Shown in pieces: positions 12,011-25,827 of a stretch of DNA of 64,000 bases (its first letter is position 1; each line of letters begins with the position of its first letter). The position numbers and the translations under genes are program-made. Under the pieces are notes generated by a model. It was given only the letters and a program-made list of their open reading frames with translations, ran no database searches and was not told the DNA's origin. The DNA comes from Orientallactaga sibirica (Eukaryota; Chordata; Mammalia; Rodentia; Dipodidae): NCBI GenBank assembly GCA_036365145.1, contig JAEOAD010002231.1, forward strand, positions 3,513,501-3,577,500, given 5' to 3'.

Positions 12011-12237
12011 AGCATCAGGAAAAGAGCATTTCCAACGATCATGCTAGTCTCCTGCCCTCTGCGCCACAGCATCCCTCTCTCCAGAGTTTGCCTTTTGCAA
12101 AAAGACCAGTGGGAATGGAGTAGGAAACACACTTTGAGATCCTAGTTAGAGTCACCCTAAAATTCTGGTCATTTGTGGTAACTCTCAGATAAGATGTATC
12201 AATTGAGCAATTTCACGTGTTGCCTAATATGAAACAT

Positions 12238-12465
12238 GAATGGAGATGCCCTGGAGTCAGACAGTCTGTATTCACAACACAAACCTGCTTCTCAGAGCTT
12301 GTGTAACATGGGCAAGTTTCTAAACCTCCTCAGGCCTTTACTCTTCATTTTGCAATCAGATGTGACATTGTATGTATGCCTGGGGTTGTGTGAGGACTGG
12401 ATGAAGTAACAGGCATAAAGCTATCACACAATGCCTGGCACATGTGTGCACTCATTAAACATGGG
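12238..12465 (+). repeat. MIR SINE relic
   Basis: CCTGGAGTCAGACAGTCTGT, then GGGCAAGTTTCTAAACCTCC, TGTGTGAGGACTGGATGAAG and ACAATGCCTGGCACATG in the MIR order. Confidence 0.8.
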
Positions 12466-13426
12466 TGGATTCCTCAGGATGCTTGGGATGCCAGCAATGG
12501 AAAGTCTTGATTCAACTCGCTTAAACAACAGCAAGTAATCTGTTAAGTACTAAGACTAAGGTTCAGCGACTCCACAGGCAATTCAGGATTACTTCATTCC
12601 TCAAGAGCTCCACGGCTCTGCCTTGAAGCCTCCTACTTCAGAAATTCCTCAGAGTTTAATTTCCTCTTTGTCATCCTCTGAGGACTTCCAGACCTCAGTC
12701 CAGAGCACTGTCTCCAGAACCCTGAAGAGATGGGTTAACATGCACCCAATGCTGTTATTTACACTGGGATCTGAGCTGATGATTTCTGCAACATCAAGTC
12801 CCTTGGAGTGACCCTTCTGTCTATCCTGTTTCCTCATGCCACTAAGTCAGATTTTCCATTGCTGGTTTCCTGTGCCCATCTCTTTTTTCTCCTTCCTAAG
12901 ATCCTCTGATTTTCAGACCTCACCTGGCACATCCTGTCCAGATTCTTTTTGTGGCGCAAACAGGATTTCTGGCAAGGTGCTGCTAGCTGGTTGGGCTTTC
13001 CCAGCCGTTGGAGCCTCTAAGCCACAGGGGTGTGAGAGTGAGGACTAGTGGTACTTCCCAGGAGCTCACATTTTCTGAAACTGTTTTTATCTATAAACAA
13101 TGATAAGGGTCAAAATGTCAGTTTCAGGCACAAATCAATGGGATTAATGTCAAAACTATTTTGGTGAGATTTGGCTTTTTCTTGTTTTCTTTTGATACTT
13201 AGTTCTTATTTCAAAAGAAAAATCTCAAACCAGAAAAAAATTTGAAGACCACATCTCCCAAATTGGAAAGCATAACAACATCCAGCATTCCAAACTACCA
13301 ATACAATCCTTAAACATAAACCAGATTATTGTTGCTGTGCTCTAGGTAAGTTTTTGATTTTTCAAACAGTCATACCCTGGATTCAGTTTGGGAACTGTTT
13401 TCCACCTAATCAAAGTAACATGGGTA

Positions 13427-13630
13427 TTTTAAAAAATATTTTATTTATTTAATTATTTGAGAGACAGGCAGATAGAAAATGGACACACCAGGGCCTCTAG
13501 CCACTGCATACAAACTCCACAGGCATGTGCCACCTTGTGCGTCTGGCTTTACATGGGTACTGTGGAATCGAACCTGGTTCCTTTGGCTTTTTAGGCAAGC
13601 ACCTTAACAGCGGAGCCATCTCTCCAGCCC
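13427..13630 (-). repeat. Dip SINE, antisense
   Basis: TTTATTTATTTAATTATTTG tail; CCATCTCTCCAGCCC at the 5' end. Confidence 0.9.
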
Positions 13631-14639
13631 CAAACATGGACATTTTTATGTCAACAGTTGTAGTTCCTTCAAGTGGATTTTATTGTCTACATAGTACTGC
13701 ATTGTATGGATTACTATAATGCATTTCAGAAAGCCCAGCTAATGGGGCAATGTTTTGTGATTACAAATGCATCCTTATCCATGGCTAGACAGGTACATTC
13801 CTGAGTTTGCTCTTAAATCTCACTGGGCAGATGAAAGCTTGCATGTTCAGCCATGTGATAAAATATGGAGCTTTTTGTAACCTTTGTTTTGGCTCATCAA
13901 AAAATGGAAATGGAGCTTGTGTCTCAGTGCCATAGACTTGACACTGATGAAGAAATGACAGGCTGTAAAGTATTTTAGAGCTGAAGCTGGCAATATTATG
14001 ATTACTCCTGGGAACCCTTGTTTAGAATGCAAATTAAAACAAGGAGTCCTTAAGGAATGCTCGCCCATTCACCATAGAGGAAGTTAGTACGTCCCCTCTT
14101 TATCTGGGCGAGCAGGTCTGCTATGATTCACAAGCATCTTCCTCATTTTATTTCTCCCCAGATTTTCTAGAGTCTCAGGTCTAAGAGCTCTCCTTAGAAT
14201 GTACACTACATTCACAAGACCAGGCTCGTGGCTGACCCCATTTTCTTCCAGAAGCCTCACTGAACAAGCTGCCTCAGGCACCCTTGACTAATCTTTAACC
14301 TTGCAGTACAAGCCATAAGTCTTTGTCAGATGCTGGGTGGACTGATCTGGATGTAAAGGTTTATTTATTTACTAGCTGCTTAATGTGCGGGGTTATGTTA
14401 CCAGTGGTGATGGCGTTGTCTCGCCATTCGAGATACATGCACACTTTTGGAAGCCGAGGCCATAATATTCTAACCCCAATGAGTGGTGATTTTCCACAAC
14501 AGCAAAAATGCTTTAACGATAAGGAATGGTGGCAGGAGTTCTGAGTTACCCACCAGGAACTCAGTCATAGGAGGGCTTCAAGCGCTAGGGTTTGACCTCA
14601 CTCCTGATATCTCCTCTCTCCTTCTCTCTCATACACACA

Positions 14640-14760
14640 CCTTTTCAGAGCCACCTCATTTCCTTTGTCTTTTGGAAACCTTCCCTGATCTCTTTCTTCC
14701 ACACTCCGCATTCTTTCAGCATTAACCGTGGTGCTTAGCTGTGACCCGCCCTGGCTGTTG
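14640..14760 (+). repeat. L2 LINE fragment
   Basis: TTGGAAACCTTCCCTGATCT with flanks TCACTTTCC-like and CACACTCC matches the L2 3' region. Confidence 0.45.
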
Positions 14761-15394
14761 TTTCACGCACATTAGTCAGCCTCGTCCAACAGATAAACTC
14801 TGTGAGCTGATGGCCACATAAACTGCTGCTTCGAGAGGCTCTGGCCCATGTAAATTACAGATCAACCAGATTTTTGGAAAAACTGAATCAAAACAGGACT
14901 GAATGTACCCTCCTTGTTTAGCTTGTTTAGCATCCAACCAACATTTAACCAGGACCTCTGCGAGAGGGCACCTGAAGGCATTGTGGAATGAGGGAGAAAA
15001 CACCACTGAACATACAAAGCCTGAGTGTGCACAGTGCCTGTCACTTTCAGCCATGCTTCCCTTTCTTCAGGCATTTAGTGGTGCCTTCAAGAGTGAATGT
15101 GAGATACCATGAGAAACTTAATTGCCAAAAGATGTTGCTGGAGGGCTCTGGCATTGAAATCATGGCATTAATCCAGCACAGGCTGATGTTTATCGCAGAG
15201 GCACAGAGAAAGGAAGGGTAGTTTCCATCGTATTGGTTGGTAGGCGTGATCACGTCTCATACTTGATACGCAATGTTGGGGGACTGTCATCCCAGACACC
15301 ACCATGGCTGCTACACCAGCTGAGTGGTGCTAGAGGAAGGAAGGTGCGGCCTTCGTGGTGCCCACTGTTGCTCACAGGCATGCACCACCTTTGT

Positions 15395-15590
15395 ATACCA
15401 TTCGTGTCCTGATCTCATAATACCTACATTTTTACACGTTTCTACCAGGTGGATAGAAATAGTTCTTTGTAACAGTCCTGAACCTGCCCTCTGCAGCTTG
15501 CTTGTCAGGAATGAAGCCACTGGCACTAAATCTTGGGCACACAGTAGTCACCTCAGTAAATATTTGCTAGATGAGTAAACAAAGAAAAGC
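15395..15590 (+). repeat. L2 LINE 3' fragment
   Basis: Ends GGGCACACAGTAGTCACCTC then AGTAAATATTTGCTAGATGA, the L2 3' terminus pattern. Confidence 0.55.
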
Positions 15591-17860
15591 ATTACTCCAG
15601 AGGAGAATAGATAGGTTGCTAAAGCCATGTTGTTGTTCTCTTTATTCTTGAATCCTTCTCTACAAATGCTGCAGATAAGAATTACTCAGATGCTAAATGT
15701 ATAACTAGATTTGCATCCTGAATCAGACTAATAATATAAAATGTATAATATTGATAAGAATAATGAGAAGTAGGGGATTTCTGAGAACAACTCTCTTCTG
15801 TTACAGATGTTCTGTTCAAGAAACATTAAATGTCTTATTCAAGACAATACCAACTTTTTTAAGCATTAAAATTACATCCCTTAATGGGAAAGCTATAAAG
15901 TCATTTGTATTCCTCAGTGATAGACATTATAAAAACTGCATTTTTAAACTATATGCCAAGATCCATTATAGTAAGAGACTATTAAGCACTCAGTTTCTTT
16001 AATTATAGGGAAAATTGCAATTAAGAGCTTCTTAAGGAATTTTTCATCATGAGACAACTCCCTATAAGGTAAAAAAAAAATCCACAAAATAAATTTAGAA
16101 TCACCTAAAGCATTCTCTGAATGGTTCCCAAAGTACTTGCTGTGAGAATCATAACAATTCCTTTTTAGGGCAACATGATACAGACTAAGCAACCTCACGT
16201 GAATCATGCAGTCTCTATCTACAGCATTTAATATGTGTCAAAAAATTGCAACTATTCTCAGCCTCATCCTGATAGGCTGCCATCATATGTCTAGGCATGA
16301 AAATGTTATTGGGCATCAAGGGAAATTGTAAGAACAGTATCGACATAGTCTTATTTCCTAGCTGCATTGTATTAGGCATGATTAAATCGTTTATATTTAT
16401 TTTACAAAGTAGATTTGGGTTATTCATTTGAAACTTCTACTGAGCCTAAACATGTGAATGAAGCACAGGATCAGCAGACGTGGAAGAAGTACAGACAAAT
16501 TTGGCACAGAAGCTGCCCACAAGGCCAAGAGTCTTTGTTATGGGGACAAAAAACCGGCTTGGAACTTGGGTAGGCTTTAACACCTCAAGTAGCTAAGGAG
16601 CAAAGAGAGAATTCTAGCTTTAAGTGAGGCTTGTTCCAATGGTCAATCACATTGCCAAGGACCTAGGCTGATCCTCAGGCTCCAAAGTTCTCATGGTGTC
16701 TCCAGATACTCCTCTGGTGGTGGCAAGTGGCTGCCACTGCTATAAGAATGCCACAGCTGCCTCACACAGTCCAGGGAGGGAAAGTCTCTTAGTTCACTTA
16801 GCAACAGTGGGGAGACCTACTTCATTTCTACCAGTGTGGGCGGAGGGCCCACATGTAGACCAGTGACAAGAGCCAGAAAGTGCTCTGAAGAACTTGAGTC
16901 TCTTAAACCAAGCAGATCCATTCCAGGAACTAGGATAGAAGTAATTCCACCCAAAGCACCTGGTAGAGAGAGAAAGTGTTTCATTGGATTAGCTTACAGA
17001 AGGGAAAATGGAAAGTAGAGAAGTAGCCAACAAATGTTTCCACAACACATGCCCCAAAGTGACTTGGAGGTGCTAGAAGTGAAGACCTGTATGTGACACT
17101 GGGGATGATATTGTCACCAGCCCAGCAATGCCACACGGGCACTCACTCTCAACGGGGTAGCTTCAGCTTTCAGTTGGAGTACTCATTTTACAGGAAGGTC
17201 ACTGGACTTCAAAAGATGTGTTTCACTCCAACTAATGAGAGAGATGCTAGGAGCTAAAAGCAAGCAGGAGTCTGAGCCTTCCAAAGAAATCAAATCGGAA
17301 ACTGTTGCCCAGGCTAGAAGTTTGATTACATTCTGTGGTCCCAAATTTTCTTTTCTGTAAAATAATAATAACAGCAGTCTTCATTGTTAGTGGATTTGGA
17401 AAGAAGAAAAAAAAAAAAAACTGGAGGCCAACCCAATCTTCTACTTTCCCTTGCACATGGTCTTGCGGTTCTGCTGATCCCTGGAGACTGACTGGCTGTG
17501 CTCCAGGGCTGGCAGAAGTAAGCCGATGGAATCTACTATCATTTGAAGATTTCCTGCCTTGTTAATAGCCACTGTTTCTACTCGAAAGTGTGAAAGTCAG
17601 AAGCAGCAGCCTTCATGTACAGCAAAAGCTTTTCTCGGGAAAATTTTGAACAATGACCAGGAGAAATTGCTGTGGGCTCTGAGCCGATCTCTCTTGCAAG
17701 AGAAATCCCCTATGAGTGTAATCCCCATAGAAACAAAGTCCTGAAATGTGGCCAGGGAGGGCGAACACCTCAGGTAAGTTTGATTTCTAGTTGTTCCCGC
17801 ACTCCCTATGTGACTTTGGACACACTTTACAAACTCTGAGCACGTTAGTGTCTTCCTTTT

Positions 17861-18087
17861 TTTAAAAAAAAAATATTTATTTATTTGAGAGAGAAAAATG
17901 GAGAGATAGAGGCAGATATATAGAGAGGGAGAATGTGTGCAGCAGGGCCTTCAGCCATTGCAAAAGAACTCCAGATGCATGCACCACCTTGTGCATCTGG
18001 CTCATGTGGGTCCTGGGGAATCAATCAAATCTGGTTGCTTTTTATTTGCAGGCAAGTACCTTAACCATTAAGCCATCTCTCCAGCCC
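17861..18087 (-). repeat. Dip SINE, antisense
   Basis: A-run/ATTTATTTATTTGAG at left and AAGCCATCTCTCCAGCCC at right. Confidence 0.9.
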
Positions 18088-18370
18088 ATGTTATTTTCTT
18101 TATTCATAGAAAAGGGTATGGGTTAATACTGTGGACAGGTATAGGGGTGTGCTGCATGAGAAGTGTTTTATTCTTGGCACATAAGAGAATGATAGCTTTA
18201 CTTGTTAGAACCACCTTCATTGCTCTATTAAAGAATTTAGGCTCAAAAAATTGTACTGCCTTTTTAAATATGAAATGTATTAAACTGAGAATTGGAGTCA
18301 GTTAGTCAAGGGGACTGGGGATTGCTGGGCAAGAGGACTGAAATGATTCAAGGACAATAGTGTTCAAGCA

Positions 18371-18549
18371 GGGCTGGGGAGATGGCTTAGCAGTTAAGGC
18401 ACTTGCCTATGAAGCCTAAGGACCCAGGTTCTATTCTCCAGATCCCATGTAAGCCAGATGTACATGCTTCTGGAGTGTGCCCATTCTCTGTCTCTCTCTT
18501 CTCTCTCTCTCAAATCAATAAATAAAAATAAAATATTTATATAAAAAAA
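18371..18549 (+). repeat. Dip SINE with target duplication
   Basis: Flanked by TAGTGTTCAAGCA (18358-18370) and TAGTGGTCAAGCA (18550-18562). Internally shortened between the CCAGATG and CTGGAG segments. Confidence 0.9.
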
Positions 18550-18699
18550 TAGTGGTCAAGCACTCAGTTGCAGGCTTTCCAGGTGAGCACTCCAGGAGTG
18601 CATGTGAATGCCCTATGGGACCTCTCGGCACTCTGGCTGTTGAGCTTTCCTTTGGCAGTGCCTTACTGAACAGAACAATCCATTCCCAGAGCTGATATA

Positions 18700-18830
18700 G
18701 TAAGGAGCTTTCTTAGGAAGAGTGTGGACATCAGAGCCCAAACATTCTTCACAACGAGTATGAGTTTGGCCAAATTCTTTAGCTCTGCTTCTTCATCTAC
18801 AGAAGGAGGAAAATGCCATTTCATTATAAA
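18700..18830 (+). repeat. MIR SINE fragment
   Basis: GTTTGGCCAAATTCTTTAGC then TCTGCTTCTTCATCTACAGA matches the MIR core; the outer parts are diverged. Confidence 0.5.
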
Positions 18831-19192
18831 AGTGGTAGGCTGACTAGAAAAGACCACAGTCAGGGTCTCTAGGTGGACTTCTCCATTTCTAGAAACCCTT
18901 CTGGAGCTTTGCCTTCCTTCTCTTAAGTTCTATCCATAATCTAATAAAAATTTTTCTGAACTTTAAAACAAGCAAGCGATTTAAATAAAACAATATATAT
19001 AACCTGTGGGCTCTTAATGCATAGTTATTTTTTTCTTTGTGTATGTGCATGTTTGTGTGTGAGTACAGGTGATGGGTGCCATGACATGTGTGAAGAGGTC
19101 AGAAGACAGACAACTTTCAGGTCAGTCTTCACTGTCCACCTCATTTTTTTGTTTTTGTTTAGATTTTTGAGGATTATCTTTTTTGTTTTTAA

Positions 19193-19382
19193 CTTTTTTA
19201 TTTTATATTTATTTATTTATGAGAGAGAGAATGAGCATATCAGGGCTTCTAGCCACTTCAAATGACCGCCAGATGCATGCATCACCATGTGTGTCTGGTT
19301 TATGTGGGTACTGGGGAATCAAACCTAGGACCTTAGGCTTCATAGGCAGGTGCCTTAACGTGTAAGCCCTCTCTCCAGCCCC
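19193..19382 (-). repeat. Dip SINE, antisense
   Basis: ATTTATTTATTTATGAGAGAG at left and CTCTCTCCAGCCCC at right; adjoins the L1 3' tip at 19383. Confidence 0.85.
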
Positions 19383-20110
19383 TATTATTTTAACTTTTTA
19401 TTGACAACTTCTATACATATGGGTAAGATAACATGACCATAAGTTAGTCTTACTTATTGCTGAACACAACACTGTCACTTCTTTTCAGCACTTCAGTGAG
19501 TTTTGAGTCTCAGTGGTCACCACCATCTGAGAAGAGACCTTCTGTAACCAAAACTCAGAGTAGCATTAATATATGGACATAAGCATAAGTGTTTAGAGGG
19601 TAGTTTGGTGGTCAAAATATATCCATTTAGCCAGACCAATAGTAAGTACTGTTCCCTAGGGCTTATGACTTCTCCAGCCATACATAGGCTTTTAATTAGG
19701 TTTTCAGTACCAAACATCAATTCCCTCCCATGGAATGGCCTTAACTCCAATAAGAGAGCAGTTGTTTTCTCCCATAACAGGCATGCCACCATTGCACCAG
19801 TTGGAGTGTTTATCCTAGCTGGCCAGCTGTAAAAGCTTGCAGGGTCCACCGCTGGTTAAGACCATTGATGTCTTTTCTCCCCCAAGAGGCTGCATAGCTC
19901 TTTCCAGCATTCTGACAATCAATAAGGAGGGGACTTCCAGCTCAGCTGCAGCTTGGTTTCTCAGTGTCCTGCAGCCCAAGCATGTGGAGTCTTCAGCAAT
20001 AGCGTCCTATCTAATTCTGATGGGCAACCAAGAGCCTTGGTAACAACCTATAATGTTTAGGCAATATTTGGGGACCCCCTCCCCACCCCACCCGCCGCCG
20101 ATCTGTATAC
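19383..20110 (-). mobile_element. LINE-1 3' end, antisense
   Basis: Begins at its 3' tip with TTTTTATTGACAACTTCTATA (complement of the tip at 57.65 kb) directly after an antisense Dip SINE, and runs about 700 bp to a C-rich stretch (CCCCCTCCCCACCCCACCC). It contains no intact ORF. The right boundary is approximate. Confidence 0.5.
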
Positions 20111-21119
20111 CTCATTTTGATCTCTGTCTGCTATTCTTTGCTGTGCTCACCATGAGCTTCCAAGAAATTCCACTAACTGCCTCCCATCTCACCTCAGCAT
20201 GTGTGCTGGCCTGACACAGCTTATCCCTTATAGCTCTTTATGTGGGGTCTCCATCTTGAACTCCAGCTTGAACTATGAGCACTTTTCCCACCGAACCACC
20301 TCCCCAATCCCACAGTTAATTTTCATGCAGGTTTTGTATTCTTACTTTTTCCTAGCTCTCAGCAAGTGGTGGGTGCATTTGTTGCGTCCTTTTAGCACCT
20401 TTTCTTGGTTTACAAATGAGAAATGTCTAACTCATTTGTGAACCTGTGCCCTGCCCTATCGGTTAATTAGTAATGTTAGCTGGTTTACACACTAAAGGTT
20501 TCTGCTCTTTAGGAATCCGTGCCCCATCATCCCAGGCAGCGTTTGGATTCCCCATGCTTTCTGATTTAGAGCAATTCTAAGCTCCTCTTATTTCAAAGGT
20601 TAACAGTCATGGTCTCATAAACACGAGTGAACATCTGTTTCCTGAAAAGGGTTCTCTGTCACAAAAATGTGCTACACAATGCCACTTCCACTCACATTGC
20701 CTTCTCTGCCATGGAGACTCCCCAGAGCCTTTCTGGGGTGATCTGTATCTTATCTCAGTGAGTCCCCACTGAATGGCCCCATCCACATTGCCCCTCATAC
20801 AATTGTACTATGAAAGCAGGTGCTATGGAAACTAGCCAGAAGAATGAGTGTCCCTATGGTGACCTTGCCCTGAAAATTACAGATAGACCCTATCCATCAC
20901 ATAGGTGCTCTCTTCCTCTTAATATGAGGGCTAGACATTTGAAGACCTACATATGTTGAGTCAGAAACTGGAGTGTATAGTAGGGATACACACGTGCATG
21001 TCACCACCATATATTAGCGATGGGCAATCTAAATAAGTTGCTGATAACTCTGGTGTTAATGGTAACCATGATAACAGGAACAATGGCTTTCTTCTTCTTA
21101 AATACCTCTTATGGCCAAG

Positions 21120-21275
21120 GGCTGTATTAGGTGCTTCACACACATTACTTTTCACATTGATCTGCATGTAAATCCTGCAAAAGATAAGATGTTAAGATAT
21201 GGAAAGGATATGTTAAGATAAGGAAATTAAGCACAGATGCCAAATAATTTGTCCATGTCATATAGCTGGAAATTT
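21120..21275 (-). repeat. MIR-type relic, antisense
   Basis: GTATTAGGTGCTTCACACAC, then AAGGAAATTAAGCACAGATG and TCATATAGCTGG follow the antisense MIR order. Confidence 0.5.
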
Positions 21276-21854
21276 GCTCCTGGGATATCCTGGGTTGTAA
21301 ACCTTTGCTGCTCCGGTGGTGTTGAGGAAAAGCCTCTTAGGTCCTCCCGTACTCACGGGACACAGGTGACAGGATGAGGGTGATACCATCAGACAGAGGT
21401 GAATGAGAACAGTCAGCACCAGAGCGTGGAAGGCCCACAATTTGCTTTACCCCACTCCACCCTTCAGTGGACACTGAGGCGAGCACAGACAAGAGAAGGG
21501 GCAGGGCCACGGACAGCAAAACTGAGGGATCACTGAGGCTGGAGATCCTGCTTGCACTGGCACTGTGATGGCCAGGGACTGCACCATTGCTCTGGGGACT
21601 GACAGAGGCTTCACTGAAGCCTCCAAAAGCAGTCACATCCTGTTCAGTAAACTTGCTCTCATCACCCAGGAAGGAACCATAAACACTCGCTTTTCCTTCC
21701 CTGCTGTTCCCCCAAATCTCATCTTCACTGAGCCAAATCCACAGCCGAGTGGAACAAGAGGTTGGAGGGTGCAACAGGCTGTTTCTGACTGTAGGGATGT
21801 CAGTGCTCAACATCACTTCATTGTCCATACCAGCCATACTGACCTCCTCCCTTT

Positions 21855-22058
21855 TAAAAAAAAATATTTATTTATTTGAGAGAGAAAGAAGCAGATAGAG
21901 ACAGGGAATGGGCGTGCCAGGGTCTCCAGCCATTGTAAACAAACTCCAGATGCATGTGGCACTTGTGCATCTGGCTTATGTGGGTCCTGGGGAATCGAAC
22001 CTGGGTCCTTTGGCCTTTCAGGCAACTGCCGTAACCTCTGAGCCATCTCTCCAGGCCC
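21855..22058 (-). repeat. Dip SINE, antisense
   Basis: AATATTTATTTATTTGAGAG at left, GAATCGAACCTGGGTCC in the body, and CCATCTCTCCAGGCC at right. Confidence 0.9.
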
Positions 22059-22666
22059 CAACCTCCTCCCTTGTGTTGCAGGGTAGAATGCTGTTGCTTT
22101 ATATAACTCTGAGCTCATCAAAGTCATGATTCTTGATTTCCAATCAGAATTTAGGGTCACACCTTTACTTCTGCCTCAAACACACTGGAAGCCAGGCTGC
22201 TGAAGTGGAGTCAGCTCTGATTCCTGAGGGACCTTGGCCTGCTGTCCTTTTCTGTCAGCATGACTCATTGCAGAGGCCCAGTTTGGTTGTCTCTGTGATC
22301 TGGGAAGTCACCAGCCATGCTTTTGGCAGGTTTCTCCAGCCTGGCTTCCTGCACTGAATCCCCACTGGACATTTGGCCAAGGGTCCTGTGATTTGGCTGG
22401 AGGCAGGAAGAACTAATCTTGGCTTGGTGGCCCACATCCCAAGTGCCCTCATTTCCCAGGACATCCGGCTTTTTGTCTCCCTTCCTGACCAGGCACCATG
22501 AAGTTACTCACAAGTGCTGCTGCCCACAAAACTTCTGCTCCCTTCCCTCAGGAAAGAAAGGAGAGTGTGAGATTCAGGTATGCGGCATCTGATTGGTGTG
22601 TGAGGATCTCGATTCATAGCACTTTGCTTTTCTCTGGGTAAAGAATAAATGGGAAAAGACCAGGGC

Positions 22667-22817
22667 CAGGTGTGGTGGCGCACGCCTTTAATCCCAGCAC
22701 TTGGGAGGCAGAGGTAGGAGGATCGCTGAGAGTTCTAGGCCACCCTGGGACTGCATAGCTAATTCCAGGACAGCCTGGATCAGCGTGAGACCCTATCTCG
22801 CAAAACCAAAAAAAAGA
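22667..22817 (+). repeat. B1 SINE
   Basis: GGCCAGGTGTGGTGGCGCAC at left and GAGACCCTATCTCGC plus A-tail at right; short AAAAGACCA repeats flank it. Confidence 0.9.
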
Positions 22818-22881
22818 CCAAATAGGAGACCCAAAATCCTAGGGAAGTCACTGCTAAAGCAATATTTAAAAATGTAACGTA

Positions 22882-23154
22882 GGGGCTGGAGATATGGCTT
22901 AGCGGTTAAGGCGCCTGCCTGCTAAGCCTAAGAACCTGGTTCCAATCTCCAGGTCCCACGTTTAGCCAGATGCAAAGCGACGCAAGGGCACAATGCCGCA
23001 CTTGCCCACAAGGGGGCACACATATTTGGATTTCTTTCACAGCAGCTGAGAGACTGCTGGCGCGCCCATCTCTGTCTGTCTTCCTCTCCCTCTCTCTCTC
23101 TCTCTGTCTCTCTCTGTGTCTCTCTCCAAAAATTTTAAAAAAATTTTTTTTTTT
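22882..23154 (+). repeat. Dip SINE with target duplication
   Basis: GGGGCTGGAGATATGGCTTAG start and a long (CT)n. Flanked by AAATGTAAC at 22870-22878 and 23155-23163. Confidence 0.9.
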
Positions 23155-24714
23155 AAATGTAACTTGGATCTACAACCATCATGGCTTCCTACCCATTTGC
23201 TCAAGAGGTATTCTTGTTGTCCAGTGCAGCCAGACAATTATAGGACATCAATGTTCTCCTCTTCCAGGGCAATTTTCCCTGGGGCCTCACAAGATTGATA
23301 AAGAAAAATCTACCACGTGGAGACTGTAGACAGGCAAAGATAGACAGAAAAGAGGCCATATTAGCCTTACCCAACAGGAAATCATGGGCCAAGACTATGT
23401 CCAGAAACTGCAGCATTTACCAGTCTCCCTTCCTGGGGGCAAAGGGAAAGAGGGCAGAAGATAAACCCACTCCCTAGATGCCTCAGAAAAGGCAAATGTT
23501 GCTGAATTCACAGGCTGGTGGGAATACTGGGAATGGGGAGCTAGCAGTCACCACTACACCACTTCTGAACCCCCACATGTATAAAGGTTTACATGAGCAA
23601 GCAATAGAAGCAAGACTAGAGGAAAATGAGAATGGGCCAGAAAGAGAAAAGAAGGCGGGGGGCAGGGGTCACAAGGATAGCAGGAATCATTGGAAGCATT
23701 AAACATACTGAAGGGCAACTTAGAGATCCAAATACTTATTGCCTCGTCAGGTTTTTAATTTCCCAAAATTATGCATTGTGACCAAAGGAGTGGTTGACAT
23801 TCCTAGGCAACACTGCTTGCTCAGAAACATGCCTTTTATGAGTTGTACTGAGACTGGAATCTTAAAAACTCACTTATACTGTTTATTGAAGCAGCTAAGA
23901 GCCCCATAGACTATAAACTAAGATCACATCTACATTATTCAATTAGCCCAGAATTGTAAACGGACCAGAATAACTAGATGAACATGGTGCATTCATCTCC
24001 TTTGAGAATGCTTGGAGTTTAGAAGTGGTATTGAAATTTTAAACTTGGGACAAAATAACCAGTGACTTCATATCACGAGTTGCCAACCACGCCCTCCAAT
24101 GCAAGGATTTCCTCTATGCCCAAGGAAATCACAGGGCTTTTATAGGAGGTCAGCAGGAGAGTGGGAGTCAAGTAAGGACTTAACAGTGTGTCCTCATCCC
24201 AGGGCTAGTCTAAGGAGGCCATAGGAACTTGGAAGCAAAAAGGAATTTGGTGAGGACAGCTGGCTAATCTTCCTGGCTCAGTCAAGTTGGAACCAATTTG
24301 ACAAGATACAGATTTGTTTAAGAATAGCAGTGAACACTTGAGAGAATCCACCATTAATGCTATTTTTAAAAATACCTAGAGACTTAATGTCTTTTTATTA
24401 AAATAACTTGGTTTTCCTTTCATACAAGTGTGACCTATTTAAGGGAATATTTATGGTATCTCATTTCCTCAAATGAGAGACATTTGCTTTTGAATGTAGG
24501 GTAAAAGCAAGCCCATCAAAGGGAAACAATAATGTGCAGGTTTCCTCCCAGGGTTACCATACCCCTTTGAAAACTTGTTGCATACACAGAAAGTTTCTCA
24601 TGATCCTGGAGGAAATGGTGACAAGTTCAAGGTTCTTGACTGCTGCTTACATTTTACCAGCACAGATCATATTTAAGTTCATTTTAGGATAGACTGAGTG
24701 TGCTCTGTGTCTTG

Positions 24715-24990
24715 CAAATCAGGCCAGAGGTAGCAGATGTTGGGGTCTTCCTCAGTCACTCTCCACCTTGTTTTTTGAGACAGGATCCCTCACTAAACCA
24801 GAGCTGTCCAGTTGATTCAGCTAACCCAGCTGGTCAGAAAACCCCAGGGACTCCCTGTCTCCACTTCCACAACTCTGGGATTATAGACCACACCACCATG
24901 CCCAGCAGTTTACAGGGCAACTGGAGATCTGAACTCAATTGCTCATTCTTCTATAGTAGGCACTTAGTCCACCGAGCCATCTCCCAACCT
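24715..24990 (-). repeat. B4 SINE, antisense
   Basis: GGTCTTCCTCAGTCACTCTC, TTTTGAGACAGGATCCCTCA and CACCGAGCCATCTCCC in B4 order. Confidence 0.7.
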
Positions 24991-25827
24991 ATAAGATTTT
25001 AATACATATATTCTTAGGTCTTCCCTTTGCTGGCAGACTTTGAGTTGAAGGAAGTGTCTAGTCAGCAAATGAAAATGAGGTCAATGCAAGGAACTGAGTT
25101 CTGCCAACCATGTGAGCTCAGAAGTGCACAACTTTGCACAATTGGGTCTTGGTTGAGACCACAGCCTGGCTGCCACCTTGATGCCTCTGAAACAGCAAAG
25201 CCAGTGACACCATTCCCAGACTCTCATCTCAGCATAAGCAGGATGTTTTAAGCTGATGTTTGCGGACATGGTATTAGGCAGCAATGCAAAGCTAATATAC
25301 TCCATCTTTTATAGTAGCATGACAATTTTTCATTGCTGGAACCAAGGGTTTCTTTCAGGAATTCCTTGAAAATACCTGGAAATGTCAATGTCACACTGAA
25401 TCCAGGCCTGTTTTCTATAGACTGGAAGAAGGTCAGACATTTGGGAGGTGAGAATTCTACCACTGAACTACCAATGCACTCCTGACATTTGGAAGGTCTT
25501 TGTGCTTTCTCAGCAGCACATTCCTTAGAGATATAGAACTCTATTCCATAATAGACCAGAACAGTATGCTTCCCACAGTATGTTCTTGCTGAGATTGGAA
25601 ATGATATTGGAAAAGTCATTTTCTCATACAATCCTTATTAGAACCAAACACTTTTAAAAATTAATCATAATGCAGATGCAGAAATAGTAGCTGTGTTGTC
25701 CCCAGACTTCTTAAACACTATGGTTCAAATGTCATTATTGCTTTTATTTTCTGGCAGCTAATATGGTATGATGTGAAGAAATTAAAGGGAGAAAACGTTT
25801 AAAGCAAATATTCTTCACTGTAGTTTG

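Larger units (their letters stand above)
12466..18357. other. Intergenic, mostly unassigned
   Basis: Apart from the Dip copies at 13.4 and 17.9 kb and L2 fragments at 14.6 and 15.4 kb, this is single-copy-looking sequence. 15.6-16.45 kb is AT-rich. No exon recognised. Confidence 0.6.
20111..24714. other. Intergenic, mostly unassigned
   Basis: Contains a MIR relic (21.1 kb), a Dip (21.9 kb), a B1 (22.7 kb) and a Dip (22.9 kb). The 166-codon antisense frame at 21337-21837 is the longest in the window but has no family I know, no splice or promoter context, and its lower end runs through low-information sequence. Confidence 0.55.

Noticed and set aside
21337..21837. 166-codon minus-strand open frame, the longest in the window
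   Set aside because: No recognisable domain, no splice or promoter context, a second open frame on the other strand, and composition like its surroundings. In 64 kb read in six frames a frame of this size is expected occasionally.
25248..25631. 127-codon minus-strand open frame
   Set aside because: No family, no supporting exon structure, nothing similar in gene order expected next to NPNT.
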